IMG/VR virus record: IMGVR_UViG_3300045008_000273
Span: 1-22,656 of that record
DNA from: a virus
Length of the DNA stretch: 22,656 bases
Direction: 5' to 3' (one strand)
In this document: piece after piece, positions 8,718-15,859 of the stretch
How positions within the stretch are numbered: position 1 is the stretch's first letter
How the letters are laid out: every line of letters begins with the position of its first letter
The notes under the pieces: model-generated
What the model was told of the DNA's origin: nothing
Databases searched by the model: none
Seen by the model: only the letters and a program-made list of their open reading frames with translations
Made by a program: the position numbers and the translations under genes

Positions 8718-8728
8718 AATCTGCCCCT

Positions 8729-9235
8729 TTACGCCCTTTCTGTCTCCACACACAAAGAACTCTTAAGAAAAGGCGCTAGTATTTTGTCTACTTCCGGGAA
8801 ACTGACATTAGGAGCATATCCTTCACTATATTGCACCTCAATGTCCGCCACGCGTTCCATTGTTATATAGCCATCCCCAACAGATAAATCTGCTACCGGA
8901 TCTTTATCCAAACTATAGCGATAAGCAAGTTCCATTTGGCCACGTTTAATGGGAGTAGGTATTTCATCAGACAAAACGGGATAACCATTCTTGTCATAAA
9001 CTCCTCTTCTAGGCCACTCTAAAGGTTGAGTTGATAACGACTTTAGTCCCTTATAGTTTAGCAATTCCATATAGTAACAGGCTTCAATTAATGTAGTGCT
9101 TTGTGTTGTTGTAGTAAGGGCCGACCAAGTAGTAATCCCCTTGCTCTCCAAATACGCAGAGGCCGAAGCTATCGACACATAGGAATTGGCTGTAATTGTT
9201 GCGCCTGAACCTGATTCAACTATTATTGTCGCCAT
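8729..9235 (-). CDS. Head-tail connector adaptor (DnaT-like / gp6-like)
   Basis: This 168-residue protein matches the pattern of the phage connector family often labelled putative DnaT-like ssDNA-binding protein: ANSYVSIASASAYLESKGITTW near residues 17-38, a helix with EACYYMELLNYKGLKS, then LEWPRRGVYDKNGYPVLSDEIP near 73-93 and a helix with IKRGQMELAYRYSL. Structural work places such proteins as the first adaptor ring below the portal; the DnaT label is historical. ATG at 9235 follows AAGGA. It is the first structural gene after the sugar cassette in reading direction. Confidence 0.82.
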   Translation of the reverse strand: MATIIVESGSGATITANSYVSIASASAYLESKGITTWSALTTTTQSTTLIEACYYMELLNYKGLKSLSTQPLEWPRRGVYDKNGYPVLSDEIPTPIKRGQMELAYRYSLDKDPVADLSVGDGYITMERVADIEVQYSEGYAPNVSFPEVDKILAPFLKSSLCVETERA

Positions 9236-9300
9236 ATAAATTCCTTAACTTACTTTATTAAAAATGACAAAACATAAGAATACGCAAAAATAAAGTTGTT
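9236..9300. other. Short AT-rich intergenic gap
   Basis: These 65 bases separate the sugar acetyltransferase gene from the adaptor gene. They contain the adaptor ribosome site (AAGGA) and AT-rich sequence with a TTGTCA box on the minus strand, but no well-spaced -10 box. A local promoter is possible but not supported. Confidence 0.3.
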
Positions 9301-9771
9301 TCATTGCCTCTTGGACTTTTTGGGTTGAGCAGGAACTCCCATAACAGTTATTCCTGGTGGAACATCTCTAGTAACAACTGCCCCAGCCCCAACCATAGAG
9401 TGTTCTCCAATAGTTACTCCACAGATAATGGTAGAATTTGCTCCGAGACTAGCGCCAGACTTAACCACAGTTTTTTCAAACTTTCCTCTTCTATGGGATC
9501 TTGGAAATTTGACGTTGGTAAAAACAACCGAAGGTCCCACGAAAACATTATTCTCAAGAGTTACGCCATCATAAATTGAAACATTATTCTGTACATGAAC
9601 ATTGTCGCCCAAAATCACATCCGAAGCCACATAGACATTTTGACCCAAAACACAGTTTTTTCCTATTTTAGCTCCGGCCATAACATGGCAAAAGTGCCAA
9701 ATCCGACAACCTTCTCCAATTTGTGCTCCTTCATCAATTACTGCTGTTTCATGTACAAAATAGTCCACCAT
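9301..9771 (-). CDS. WlbB/WbpD-like sugar N-acetyltransferase (left-handed beta-helix), shortened
   Basis: This 156-residue protein is built almost wholly of hexapeptide repeats (IGEGC, IGKNC, LGDNV, IGEHS patterns, residues 10-145), the left-handed beta-helix of trimeric acyltransferases. The order IWHFCHVMAGAKIGKNCVLG followed by VQNNVSIYDGVTLENNVFVG is that of WbpD/WlbB, which acetylate UDP-2-acetamido-3-amino-glucuronate using acetyl-CoA. It ends soon after GVPAQPKKSKRQ and lacks the roughly 30-residue tail of bacterial members. It lies two bases after a WlbA-like dehydrogenase, a pairing seen in LPS sugar operons. Its place inside a phage head-tail module is unusual. Exact substrate is inferred. 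Confidence 0.85.
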   Translation of the reverse strand: MVDYFVHETAVIDEGAQIGEGCRIWHFCHVMAGAKIGKNCVLGQNVYVASDVILGDNVHVQNNVSIYDGVTLENNVFVGPSVVFTNVKFPRSHRRGKFEKTVVKSGASLGANSTIICGVTIGEHSMVGAGAVVTRDVPPGITVMGVPAQPKKSKRQ

Positions 9772-9773
9772 AA

Positions 9774-10616
9774 TTATCCCGCTTTCATATTTCTTATTTT
9801 TTCACATAATAAAACAGAGGGAGAGGCTTCTATAAGGCCGAAACCCTTGCCGTTAAGGATATACTGATAAGAAAATTCATGTAATTGAGTAAACCCTTGG
9901 CTAAATTCTATTTGTTTGTCCCCTATAATCAAATTTCGTTTAGGTTCCTTCCCTCCAATAGATAAATTAAAATGGACTTCAGCTCCTTCCAAAAACAATT
10001 TTCCTATTACACAACTGTCTGTTTTTTTATACAGTTCAATTCCCTGTTCTTTGCCAAACAGCCATAGGCACAAGTCAAACAAATGAATACCTATGTTGGT
10101 TGCAAGTCCCCCCGACTTCCCCTCACTTCCTTTCCAGGATTTGTGATACCAACAACCACGAGGAGTTATGTAATCAACAGATACTTTATAATATTCTTCC
10201 TTTTTCACTTCTTGCTTTAAAGCGATCAAAGAAGATTTTAATCTTAGTTGTAAAATAGTATTTATTTTTTTACCAGTTCTTGCTTCGGCCTCTGCTAATT
10301 GCAATAGATCATAACTATCTAAGGCTATAGGTTTTTCACAAATTACATTTGCTCCAATTTCCATTCCCCAAATAGACTGAGGAACATGGAGATAATTAGG
10401 GGAACATATTACTACATAATCAACAGAAATTTTTTTGCAATAGGTTTTAAACTTCCTTTCATCACTAAAAAATTCAGCTTCTGGAAAATAAGAATCAATC
10501 ACCCCCACTACATCGTGTTTGGGTTCACAAATAGCTATAAGTTCCCCCCCAACACTTTTTATTGCCGCCATGTGGCGGGGGGCCACAAAACCTACACCAA
10601 ACATAGCGAACTTCAT
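9774..10616 (-). CDS. WlbA/WbpB-like NAD-dependent sugar dehydrogenase (Gfo/Idh/MocA)
   Basis: This 280-residue oxidoreductase has an N-terminal Rossmann motif GVGFVAPRHM (residues 7-16), CSPNYLHVP (71-79), CEKPI with Lys95, YITPRGCWYHKSWKG (149-163) and NIGIHLFD with His178 (174-181). These match WlbA/WbpB, which oxidise C3 of UDP-N-acetylglucosaminuronate before amination. It is somewhat shorter than bacterial homologues (about 310-320). Its ATG overlaps the stop of the zinc-ribbon gene (ATGA), and the acetyltransferase follows directly. The dehydrogenase making the uronic acid and the aminotransferase are not in the window, so host enzymes or genes elsewhere would have to supply those steps. 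Confidence 0.87.
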   Translation of the reverse strand: MKFAMFGVGFVAPRHMAAIKSVGGELIAICEPKHDVVGVIDSYFPEAEFFSDERKFKTYCKKISVDYVVICSPNYLHVPQSIWGMEIGANVICEKPIALDSYDLLQLAEAEARTGKKINTILQLRLKSSLIALKQEVKKEEYYKVSVDYITPRGCWYHKSWKGSEGKSGGLATNIGIHLFDLCLWLFGKEQGIELYKKTDSCVIGKLFLEGAEVHFNLSIGGKEPKRNLIIGDKQIEFSQGFTQLHEFSYQYILNGKGFGLIEASPSVLLCEKIRNMKAG

Positions 10617-10768
10617 TTCTCCAACATCCCAACAAAAAATTCTGTTGTATTATTTTTATTACAACTATGGCAAATTATTGGGAGCGGGTAAACCACCCAA
10701 CCATTTTGTTTTTCACCCAATAAATTTTTGCACTTGCAGCAAACGAACTGTTTCTTACTTTTTACCAT
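10613..10768 (-). CDS. 51-residue zinc-ribbon-like microprotein
   Basis: This short open frame encodes 51 residues with a basic start (MVKSKKQF) and two cysteine pairs, CCKC at 10-13 and CHSC at 33-36, spaced like a zinc ribbon. Its stop overlaps the start of the WlbA-like gene (ATGA), and its start lies two bases after the DUF6582-like gene, so it is part of the same transcript. The ribosome site is only A-rich, which suggests coupling. No specific function can be assigned. Cys spacing and tight packing support it being real. Confidence 0.6.
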   Translation of the reverse strand: MVKSKKQFVCCKCKNLLGEKQNGWVVYPLPIICHSCNKNNTTEFFVGMLEK

Positions 10769-10770
10769 AC

Positions 10771-11019
10771 TTAAGATTTTTTCTTTTTTCTTCCCTTTTT
10801 CTTTTCCTTATTTTTGTCTGCCACAGAAGGCATATCGGGATACTTACGCTTTACTGCTGCACGCACCCGACGCTTCTCTTCTGGTGAGCCATGCTGTGAT
10901 ACCCTAGCCAACGCGTTGGCGGCATGTGCTCGGTCATTAATAGGATAAGCCCTATCCTCTGGTATTGCAAATTGGCTTTTGCTCATGCTTTTTCTCTGTT
11001 TGGTAGTAAGTTTGGCCAT
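10771..11019 (-). CDS. Small basic protein, DUF6582-like
   Basis: This 82-residue protein carries KSQFAIPEDRAYPINDRAHA, then ANALARVSQHGSPEEKRRVR and AAVKRKYPDM, a pattern I recall from DUF6582-type proteins found in phages and plasmids, followed by a lysine-rich tail (KEKKKGRKKKKS). ATG at 11019 follows AGGAGG at ideal spacing. The role is unknown; the strong positive charge would allow nucleic acid binding. It lies between the glycosyltransferase and the zinc-ribbon gene. The family name is from memory. Confidence 0.75.
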   Translation of the reverse strand: MAKLTTKQRKSMSKSQFAIPEDRAYPINDRAHAANALARVSQHGSPEEKRRVRAAVKRKYPDMPSVADKNKEKKKGRKKKKS

Positions 11020-11028
11020 AAAATCCTC

Positions 11029-12219
11029 CTATACTGCTAAGGGCAATGACTTTAATTCCGGTAAAGGCAGAACGTCCTCTTCTCTCAACTCTGCAAGTAA
11101 ATCATTAAATCCTAAAGAACTTAAATTACTTTTAAATTCTTCCATCATCTTAGGATCAGCCAATTCTTTGTTTGGTTTAAATAAATTCCAAGCATCCCTC
11201 GCCTCATGCAAACAAGATATACACAATCTGTATAACATCAAAACAAAAGCATCTTTTCTTAAAGTGAAATAGAATCTGCCCCCCATAGTATGGGGTTTGT
11301 TAATGCAATTGCTATACCCCTTTAAGAATCTTCTTGCCCCTTCAGCCACCAAAGCATTTTCTTTAGTAAAAGTACCTTGGTCAGAAAGAGCTAGCCCAAG
11401 GTCAGGATTAAACGGGTCATCTTTTAATCCCATGCGCAGCAATTCCTGAGCTTTTTTATAGTCCCCCATTGCCTGATAATTTCGTACTTGGGTAAAATAG
11501 ATAGTCTCATTGAAGTCACCACCCATGTCATCTTTCCGGTTTAAATACTCATCCCCCCATTTGGCTGAAGCCTTGAGATCTCCATGCTGTCCATATAATT
11601 GACAAAGATAAAAGGGAACTTGTAAATTATTTGAATTACTATGATATTCCTTCATTAATGCCTTGCGCGTCCTTCTAAATTTCTTCTCCATTTTCGCCTT
11701 GGAGAGACCATAACCATAGTGTTCGATATACATAGAGCTGCACAATCCACAAGAGCCCTCAAATTTGGGTTGGTTGTGAATTTTTCCTTCATACCGAATT
11801 TTTCCCCTGCGAAAAAGACGAGCCGAATTGCAACGCATCACAACAGAACCTTCTTGAATATCTTGCACCATTAGGGCAAGAGCTCCAATATTTTCTGGAA
11901 GAGTTGTCAACCATTCTTTTATTTCTTTTTTGGTAATTCCAGGGGTGGTTATTAATTTTTCATCTGCGTCTATAATTAAAATAAAGTCTGCGTCTACTGC
12001 TTTAGAAATAGACTCATTCCTGTGATAAGAAAAGTCATTTTTCCAAGGACTATGGTAGATAGTTGCGCCAAAAGATTCAGCAATTTCTATAGTCTTATCT
12101 TCACTACCAGTGTCACAGACTATAATTTCATCACAAATGTCTTTTATGGAAGATAAGCATTGAGACAGAAGATCCTCTTCATTTTTGACCATCATACAGG
12201 CCGTTAGTTTAGGCAACAT
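11029..12219 (-). CDS. GT2 glycosyltransferase with C-terminal TPR-like repeats
   Basis: This 396-residue protein opens with a GT-A fold of family 2: LTACMMVKNEEDLL (5-18), IIVCDTGSEDKTIEIAESFG (32-51) and the nucleotide-sugar/metal DAD motif in ILIIDADE (80-87). A helical region at about 195-290 (QVPFYLCQLYGQHGDLKASA, YFTQVRNYQAMGDYKKAQEL) looks like tetratricopeptide repeats. GT2-TPR proteins include peptide and protein glycosyltransferases. I chose ATG at 12219 because AGGGAG lies just upstream; an ATG 15 bases earlier has no ribosome site. Together with the WlbA/WlbB-like genes it implies transfer of a modified sugar to a virion or host target. Target and sugar are not shown by the sequence. 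Confidence 0.88.
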   Translation of the reverse strand: MLPKLTACMMVKNEEDLLSQCLSSIKDICDEIIVCDTGSEDKTIEIAESFGATIYHSPWKNDFSYHRNESISKAVDADFILIIDADEKLITTPGITKKEIKEWLTTLPENIGALALMVQDIQEGSVVMRCNSARLFRRGKIRYEGKIHNQPKFEGSCGLCSSMYIEHYGYGLSKAKMEKKFRRTRKALMKEYHSNSNNLQVPFYLCQLYGQHGDLKASAKWGDEYLNRKDDMGGDFNETIYFTQVRNYQAMGDYKKAQELLRMGLKDDPFNPDLGLALSDQGTFTKENALVAEGARRFLKGYSNCINKPHTMGGRFYFTLRKDAFVLMLYRLCISCLHEARDAWNLFKPNKELADPKMMEEFKSNLSSLGFNDLLAELREEDVLPLPELKSLPLAV

Positions 12220-12235
12220 AGATTCTCCCTGCATT

Positions 12236-12411
12236 TTATTTTTTTGTTTCTGCTTTGGCCTTTTCTTGCGCTTCTTTGTAAGCCATCTGGTAAGCTTCTT
12301 TTCTTTTTTCTGGTTTCACGTAAATCCAACCAGGCCGAGTCTTCAACTTCTGTATAAGTTCTTGATAATGGGAGTTTACCAATTCCAGATATTTGTTATG
12401 CGCTTCCCCAT
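12236..12411 (-). pseudogene. Small helical gene disrupted by a one-base frameshift near its start
   Basis: A strong Shine-Dalgarno (AAGGGG at 12421-12426) precedes ATG at 12411, but that frame stops after 11 codons. The next frame is open from just there to TAA at 12236-12238 and encodes a charged helical peptide containing ELIQKLKTRPGWIYVKPEKR and AYKEAQEKAKAETKK, with no ATG until late. Adding one G to the GGGG run at 12406-12409 would restore a 58-residue protein in frame with the good start. It may be a true frameshift, a base-calling slip, a recoding event, or a shorter protein from TTG or GTG. It fills the gap between the fibre-like gene and the glycosyltransferase. Confidence 0.5.
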
Positions 12412-12424
12412 TTGCTTATTCCCC

Positions 12425-13198
12425 TTAGTCTCTTAATATGCCAAAAGTAAATTTCACAGCAGTTGTAGTCGTATAAGTAGGAGTACTGGTTGTTCTCAAA
12501 ACGCAGTATATACTCTTAGTAGTTGCCACTGCTTTAATGGGCAAACTAAGATTTCTAATGCAGGCTACTGAATTATCACTTAATGTTTTGTAATCATAAG
12601 TATTTACTTCTACCCAACCAATGCACTTATCCAAATCGACATCTGCTATATCTAATACAGCATTGTCTGTATAAGTTGCTAAAGAAGTAGCCTGAAACAG
12701 ATAAACCCCAAATTGTGCGTTCTTAGCATCATAATCGCGCACAGTCACAGAATGTAAAATACCCGTACCACCATCGACTCTCACTGCCCCAGGGATAGCA
12801 AAACCCCCACCCACACAATCGTTAGCTGTGTAAGTAACTAGGGATACAGAAGGGATAACAGAAACAAGGGTCGTATTGCTCCCTACTTCGCCTATGTGGT
12901 TTTCTCCAGCACCAACAGGCACTCCAGCAATAATAGTACCTAATGAAGTATGAAGGACATCCAAACTAGTAACAACAGTACCCAATGAAGTATGAAGGAT
13001 ATCCAAACCAGAATTAACAGTACCCAATGAAGTATGAAGGATATCCAAACTAGTAATAACAGTACCTAATGAAGTATGAAGGACATCCACACCAGAATTA
13101 ACAGTACCTAATGAAGCCTGAATGATATCTAACAGTTGGGTTTGTTGATCATTCCATCGTTCCATTTTATTGACATAAGTGCTACTAGGAACAGCCAT
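12425..13198 (-). CDS. Head fibre / decoration-like protein with 14-residue coiled-coil repeats
   Basis: This 257-residue protein has a short N-terminal part, then five 14-residue repeats of the form SLGTVxSGxDxLHT at about residues 29-95. Leu, Val, Val and Leu fall at 3-4-3-4 spacing, the heptad pattern of a parallel coiled coil. A Gly/Pro hinge (AGVPVGAGENHIGEVG) leads to a beta-rich domain of about 145 residues (YTANDCVGGGFAIPGAVRV, AQFGVYLFQATS, IADVDLDKCIGWVEV, LPIKAVATTKSIYCVL). I recall similar C-terminal domains in phage virion proteins next to capsid genes. ATG at 13198 follows GGAGG. It reads as a trimeric fibre on the head, but receptor- or sugar-binding is inference. Confidence 0.72.
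   Translation of the reverse strand: MAVPSSTYVNKMERWNDQQTQLLDIIQASLGTVNSGVDVLHTSLGTVITSLDILHTSLGTVNSGLDILHTSLGTVVTSLDVLHTSLGTIIAGVPVGAGENHIGEVGSNTTLVSVIPSVSLVTYTANDCVGGGFAIPGAVRVDGGTGILHSVTVRDYDAKNAQFGVYLFQATSLATYTDNAVLDIADVDLDKCIGWVEVNTYDYKTLSDNSVACIRNLSLPIKAVATTKSIYCVLRTTSTPTYTTTTAVKFTFGILRD
12935..13144 (-). repeat. Five exact-period 42-bp in-frame tandem repeats
   Basis: Units start at 12935, 12977, 13019, 13061 and 13103, each 42 bases, the last more diverged. Each encodes one 14-residue coiled-coil segment. Units alternate between an NSG-type and a TSL-type middle, an 84-bp higher order that implies duplication of a two-unit block. Confidence 0.93.
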
Positions 13199-13231
13199 GA
13201 ACAGAACCTCCTCTTGTTAAGTAGGAAGGTT

Positions 13232-13268
13232 AAAAAAGGAGGAGGTAAAAGTCCTCCTCCTCCTTTTT
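13232..13268 (-). terminator. Intrinsic terminator after the cement gene
   Basis: A 13-bp perfect stem (13233-13245 with 13256-13268) with a ten-base loop is followed on the minus strand by a run of T. It lies 22 bases after the cement gene stop and before the ribosome site of the fibre-like gene. A T run on the other side makes it usable in both directions. It would limit read-through from the capsid genes into the fibre and sugar genes. Confidence 0.85.
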
Positions 13269-13289
13269 ATTACCATACTTTGTTATTAC

Positions 13290-13706
13290 TTACACAGCAC
13301 TAAGGGACATATATGCGTCCAACTGTCCCGAGGTACAAGCACTTGTTGCGATCGTGCATTTTAACCGCAGATAGCGTTTCAAAGAAATAGCAGGCAACAC
13401 CGCTTCGTATACCTTAAAACCAGCAGTATAAGAAGCATAAGTAGTAGCTGCTTTTAGGGTCAACGCAGTACCAAAACTAGCAGGAGTGTTGGTAGCAGCA
13501 TTTTCCAGAACAAAAGCCAAGGTGGGGACACCAACATTGCGACCCGCAGCAGTCTTCATCCGAAGGTGCAACCAAACAGGGGTCCCAGAACCCCAATCCG
13601 TTGCGTTAGCCCCCATATCAATTACGTTGCCTACAACTGTGGCACCAGTCGCACCGGAGACAGCAGTAGCATCGCAAAATTCAAGGCGATAATCCATAAT
13701 GGCCAT
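13290..13706 (-). CDS. Capsid cement protein, Bbp16-like
   Basis: This 138-residue, beta-rich, Ala/Thr-rich protein begins with DYRLEFCDATAVSGATG, continues with VIDMG and a GTPVWLHLRMKTAA strand, and ends with AISLKRYLRLKCTIATSACTSG. This is the pattern of Bbp16-type cement proteins, which bind between capsomers and stabilise BPP-1-like heads. It is two genes downstream of the major capsid gene, as in that group, and is followed by a terminator hairpin. ATG at 13706 follows AGAGG. Confidence 0.85.
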   Translation of the reverse strand: MAIMDYRLEFCDATAVSGATGATVVGNVIDMGANATDWGSGTPVWLHLRMKTAAGRNVGVPTLAFVLENAATNTPASFGTALTLKAATTYASYTAGFKVYEAVLPAISLKRYLRLKCTIATSACTSGQLDAYMSLSAV

Positions 13707-13727
13707 TCGTAATTACCTCTCTAAAAA

Positions 13728-13961
13728 TTATTCACCTATGAGGGTAAAATGATCAGGCACAAATTCTCCTGGTTCAAATGTTACTATGTCCCCAGGATTA
13801 TACATTTGGCACCGATGTGATACCCAACATTGTACTTTACAAATATACCGTTTTGGTTGAGGGGGAAGTGGGGGAGCCTCCTCAACAACAACCTCTGTTG
13901 GCTCTACATCTAGAGGAACCACTTCCTCAGGTTTTTTACTGATTGCTTTTTTATCTAGCAT
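13728..13961 (-). CDS. Small acidic/proline-linked protein of the capsid block, unknown function
   Basis: This 77-residue protein has an acidic and Pro-rich N-terminal half (EEVVPLDVEPTEVVVEEAPP), then a small beta domain with KRYICKVQCWVSHRCQMYNPGDIVTF. Short proteins ending in a Y.PGD.V.F-type domain are common next to phage capsid genes, but I know no defined role. ATG at 13961 is preferred over GTG at 13967 because AGGGG lies seven bases upstream of the ATG. It lies between major capsid and cement genes and may be virion-associated. Confidence 0.7.
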   Translation of the reverse strand: MLDKKAISKKPEEVVPLDVEPTEVVVEEAPPLPPQPKRYICKVQCWVSHRCQMYNPGDIVTFEPGEFVPDHFTLIGE

Positions 13962-13981
13962 TTCCACTCCCCTCTTTATAT

Positions 13982-14962
13982 TTAGGTTACCGCAGTTTCA
14001 GTAGTAGTTAGAGAATCAACCTGTTTAACAGGGAATCCGCGGAAGAACATAGTGGGCCGACCCCAAACATCGGGAGGACCATATTGGACATTAGATTTAT
14101 CCTTAGCGTCTTTGTCCATAAGCGCCAAAGTAGTTTTGTTGGCATATATGACAGCACCAGCACCGCCAAGAGGCATCTGCCGGATAGCATCAATCATTTT
14201 GTCATCACTCCAGGCTCCGGTAGTCCGGGTTGCATGGATATTACACACCCGTTGCACGCAACGGTCATCCCGAACCACTAGACCAACATAGACCTTAAAG
14301 TGGGTTTGGTATACCTTAAAGGGGTTGTTACTTGAGTCGTACACAGTCAAAATCCCATCATCCTTTGCAGAAATACCAACTGTTTTGGAGTTTTTGGGAT
14401 ATATCATATGCACTTTGTCTGCGCCCCACTGAACGATCCAGACAGAAGAAAGGGCAGAACCAGTACCCCCACAACCATGCACATTGTGAGTAGCACTCAC
14501 ATTAGCAGTAGTTAGAGCAGCATATCTGGTGGCAAATCCATTAAATTTCTCAGGATAACCAACAGTAGTGGAATAAAAAACAGCAGTAGCCATAGTCTGG
14601 GAAAGACCTTCGACAAATGATACATCTTCAGTCCACCGAAAACCCATAGGATCATCGGAGATGTCAATCAGGGCTTCATCAACCTGACTAAAGGCTTCCA
14701 ACATACCGATAGTTTCTACAACCTGTTGGGTCCGGGAAGCTTCGCGGGACACACCCGTATTAAGTTTACGCCAAGAACCCGTAGGCAAAGCCACCCGCTT
14801 GGTAGTAACATGAGAAGTTTCCCCATTAGCGGACAGCCAAATAGCATCATCTAAAATAGAGTTGACTTGGTTGAGCACTTCAGCAATAGCTTGGACCTGT
14901 CCATCTTTGGTCCGCTTTGCTAGTTCAACCAAAGTCAAGCGGTTAGCAGTCATTGTGGCCAT
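13982..14962 (-). CDS. Major capsid protein, BPP-1-like
   Basis: This 326-residue protein shows the succession typical of the BPP-1 (Bbp17) major capsid group: LTLVELAKRTKDGQVQAIAE near the start, NQVNSILDDAIWLSANGETS, the ALPTGSWRKLNTGVS strand, ETIGMLEAFSQVDEALID, then YPKNSKTVGISAKDDG and VGLVVRDDRCVQRVCNI. It has the HK97 fold by family knowledge. The protein lacks a long N-terminal delta domain, in keeping with a separate scaffold gene just upstream. ATG at 14962 follows GGAGG at a somewhat long spacing. It is flanked by scaffold and cement genes. Confidence 0.92.
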   Translation of the reverse strand: MATMTANRLTLVELAKRTKDGQVQAIAEVLNQVNSILDDAIWLSANGETSHVTTKRVALPTGSWRKLNTGVSREASRTQQVVETIGMLEAFSQVDEALIDISDDPMGFRWTEDVSFVEGLSQTMATAVFYSTTVGYPEKFNGFATRYAALTTANVSATHNVHGCGGTGSALSSVWIVQWGADKVHMIYPKNSKTVGISAKDDGILTVYDSSNNPFKVYQTHFKVYVGLVVRDDRCVQRVCNIHATRTTGAWSDDKMIDAIRQMPLGGAGAVIYANKTTLALMDKDAKDKSNVQYGPPDVWGRPTMFFRGFPVKQVDSLTTTETAVT

Positions 14963-15011
14963 GTTTTAATGTCCTCCAAAATAAAAAAAAATAATTACCT
15001 ACAAATCTACC

Positions 15012-15773
15012 CTACTTTTTCATACTAGGATAGAAGGAATCAAGCACATTTTGGGGTTGGTCTGCCGACTTCCCACCAGGAGGCGAAGCACCATACCCAG
15101 AACTTCCAGCACCTTTCAAGATTGAGTCTTTATTTGGGTACTTGTTTATCAGTTTCTCTATAGCCTCTTCCGGAGAAGCTAATTGTCCGGGGTTTATGTC
15201 TGAAAAAACATCCCCACCCTCGGGCCAAGAAGCAACAGTTTTCAAAACTCCATTAACTTCTTCCACCCTGAAACACCTACCAAAGTGTGAATATGCCATC
15301 TCGGCAGGTAAGTTTGTTTTTTCTTTAATGAACTTGGAAGCGTGGAAAGCCCCCTTGATAAGAAGATCATTAATCTGATTATGCTTCTTAGCTATAATCT
15401 GATCCTTCTCTTCAATTTTGCCAGTAAGATCCAGTTGCATTTCCTTTAATCGCAATTCGTAGGCTTCCCCAGTAGCCTGCTTAACTTTCTCTACCTCGCC
15501 AACATCAAGGAGCTTTTTATCCTCCAAATTCTGAACAGTCTCCATCGCTTTGCGGGCCTTTTCTGGATCTATTCCTTCATAAACCCTATACTTGGCTTCT
15601 AGTTCTTCTATTTTCTTGCGGCGACCAGCACTCTCGTTATTGGCAGCTTGCAAGTCCTTAATAACTTTTGGAATGTCATAGGCTACCTCAGTCTTGTCAT
15701 CCAAAATCCAAACAGGAAGCCCTTCCTCTGATACAACAACACTACCCGTTTCTTCATCAATCTTTAACTTCAT
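15012..15773 (-). CDS. Capsid scaffolding protein
   Basis: This 253-residue protein is highly charged. A small N-terminal domain (KLKIDEETGSVVVSEEGLPVW) leads to a long coiled coil (about residues 40-145, Lys/Glu-rich with regular Leu), then a segment with HASKFIKEKTNLP and YSHFGRCFRVEE, and a flexible Gly/Ser/Pro tail ending in a short basic helix (YPSMKK) of the kind that binds coat protein. Position directly before the major capsid gene supports scaffold. ATG at 15773 follows GGAGGG at seven bases, better than the longer starts at 15809 or 15788. The candidate promoter at 15860-15900 lies upstream. Confidence 0.82.
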   Translation of the reverse strand: MKLKIDEETGSVVVSEEGLPVWILDDKTEVAYDIPKVIKDLQAANNESAGRRKKIEELEAKYRVYEGIDPEKARKAMETVQNLEDKKLLDVGEVEKVKQATGEAYELRLKEMQLDLTGKIEEKDQIIAKKHNQINDLLIKGAFHASKFIKEKTNLPAEMAYSHFGRCFRVEEVNGVLKTVASWPEGGDVFSDINPGQLASPEEAIEKLINKYPNKDSILKGAGSSGYGASPPGGKSADQPQNVLDSFYPSMKK

Positions 15774-15832
15774 ATGGAATCCCTCCATCCTTCTGGGCAT
15801 CTCACCCAACCGTAATAATGATTTTCAGGCAT
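15770..15832 (-). CDS. Possible 20-residue leader peptide overlapping the scaffold start
   Basis: An open frame from ATG at 15832 encodes 20 residues ending GWVRCPEGWRDSI and stops at a TGA that overlaps the scaffold ATG (ATATGA). The overlap would couple its translation to the scaffold. Its own ribosome site is weak, so it may not be translated. Confidence 0.3.
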   Translation of the reverse strand: MPENHYYGWVRCPEGWRDSI

Positions 15833-15839
15833 CTCGCCC
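15796..15839. repeat. Imperfect 12-bp direct repeat in the scaffold leader
   Basis: The minus strand carries GGGCGAGATGCC (15828-15839) and GGGTGAGATGCC (15796-15807), 32 bases apart and 11 of 12 identical, just upstream of the scaffold ribosome site. It may be an operator or a remnant duplication. Confidence 0.5.
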
Positions 15840-15859
15840 ACTTTTGTTACATTTAAGTT

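Noticed and set aside
9236-9300. Third late promoter before the adaptor gene
   Set aside because: Only part of the element (CTTTATTTTTG) resembles the other sites and no well-spaced -10 box follows.
12935-13144. Regular repeats as a CRISPR array or iterons
   Set aside because: The 42-bp units are contiguous without spacers and keep one reading frame with heptad hydrophobic spacing, so they are protein repeats.
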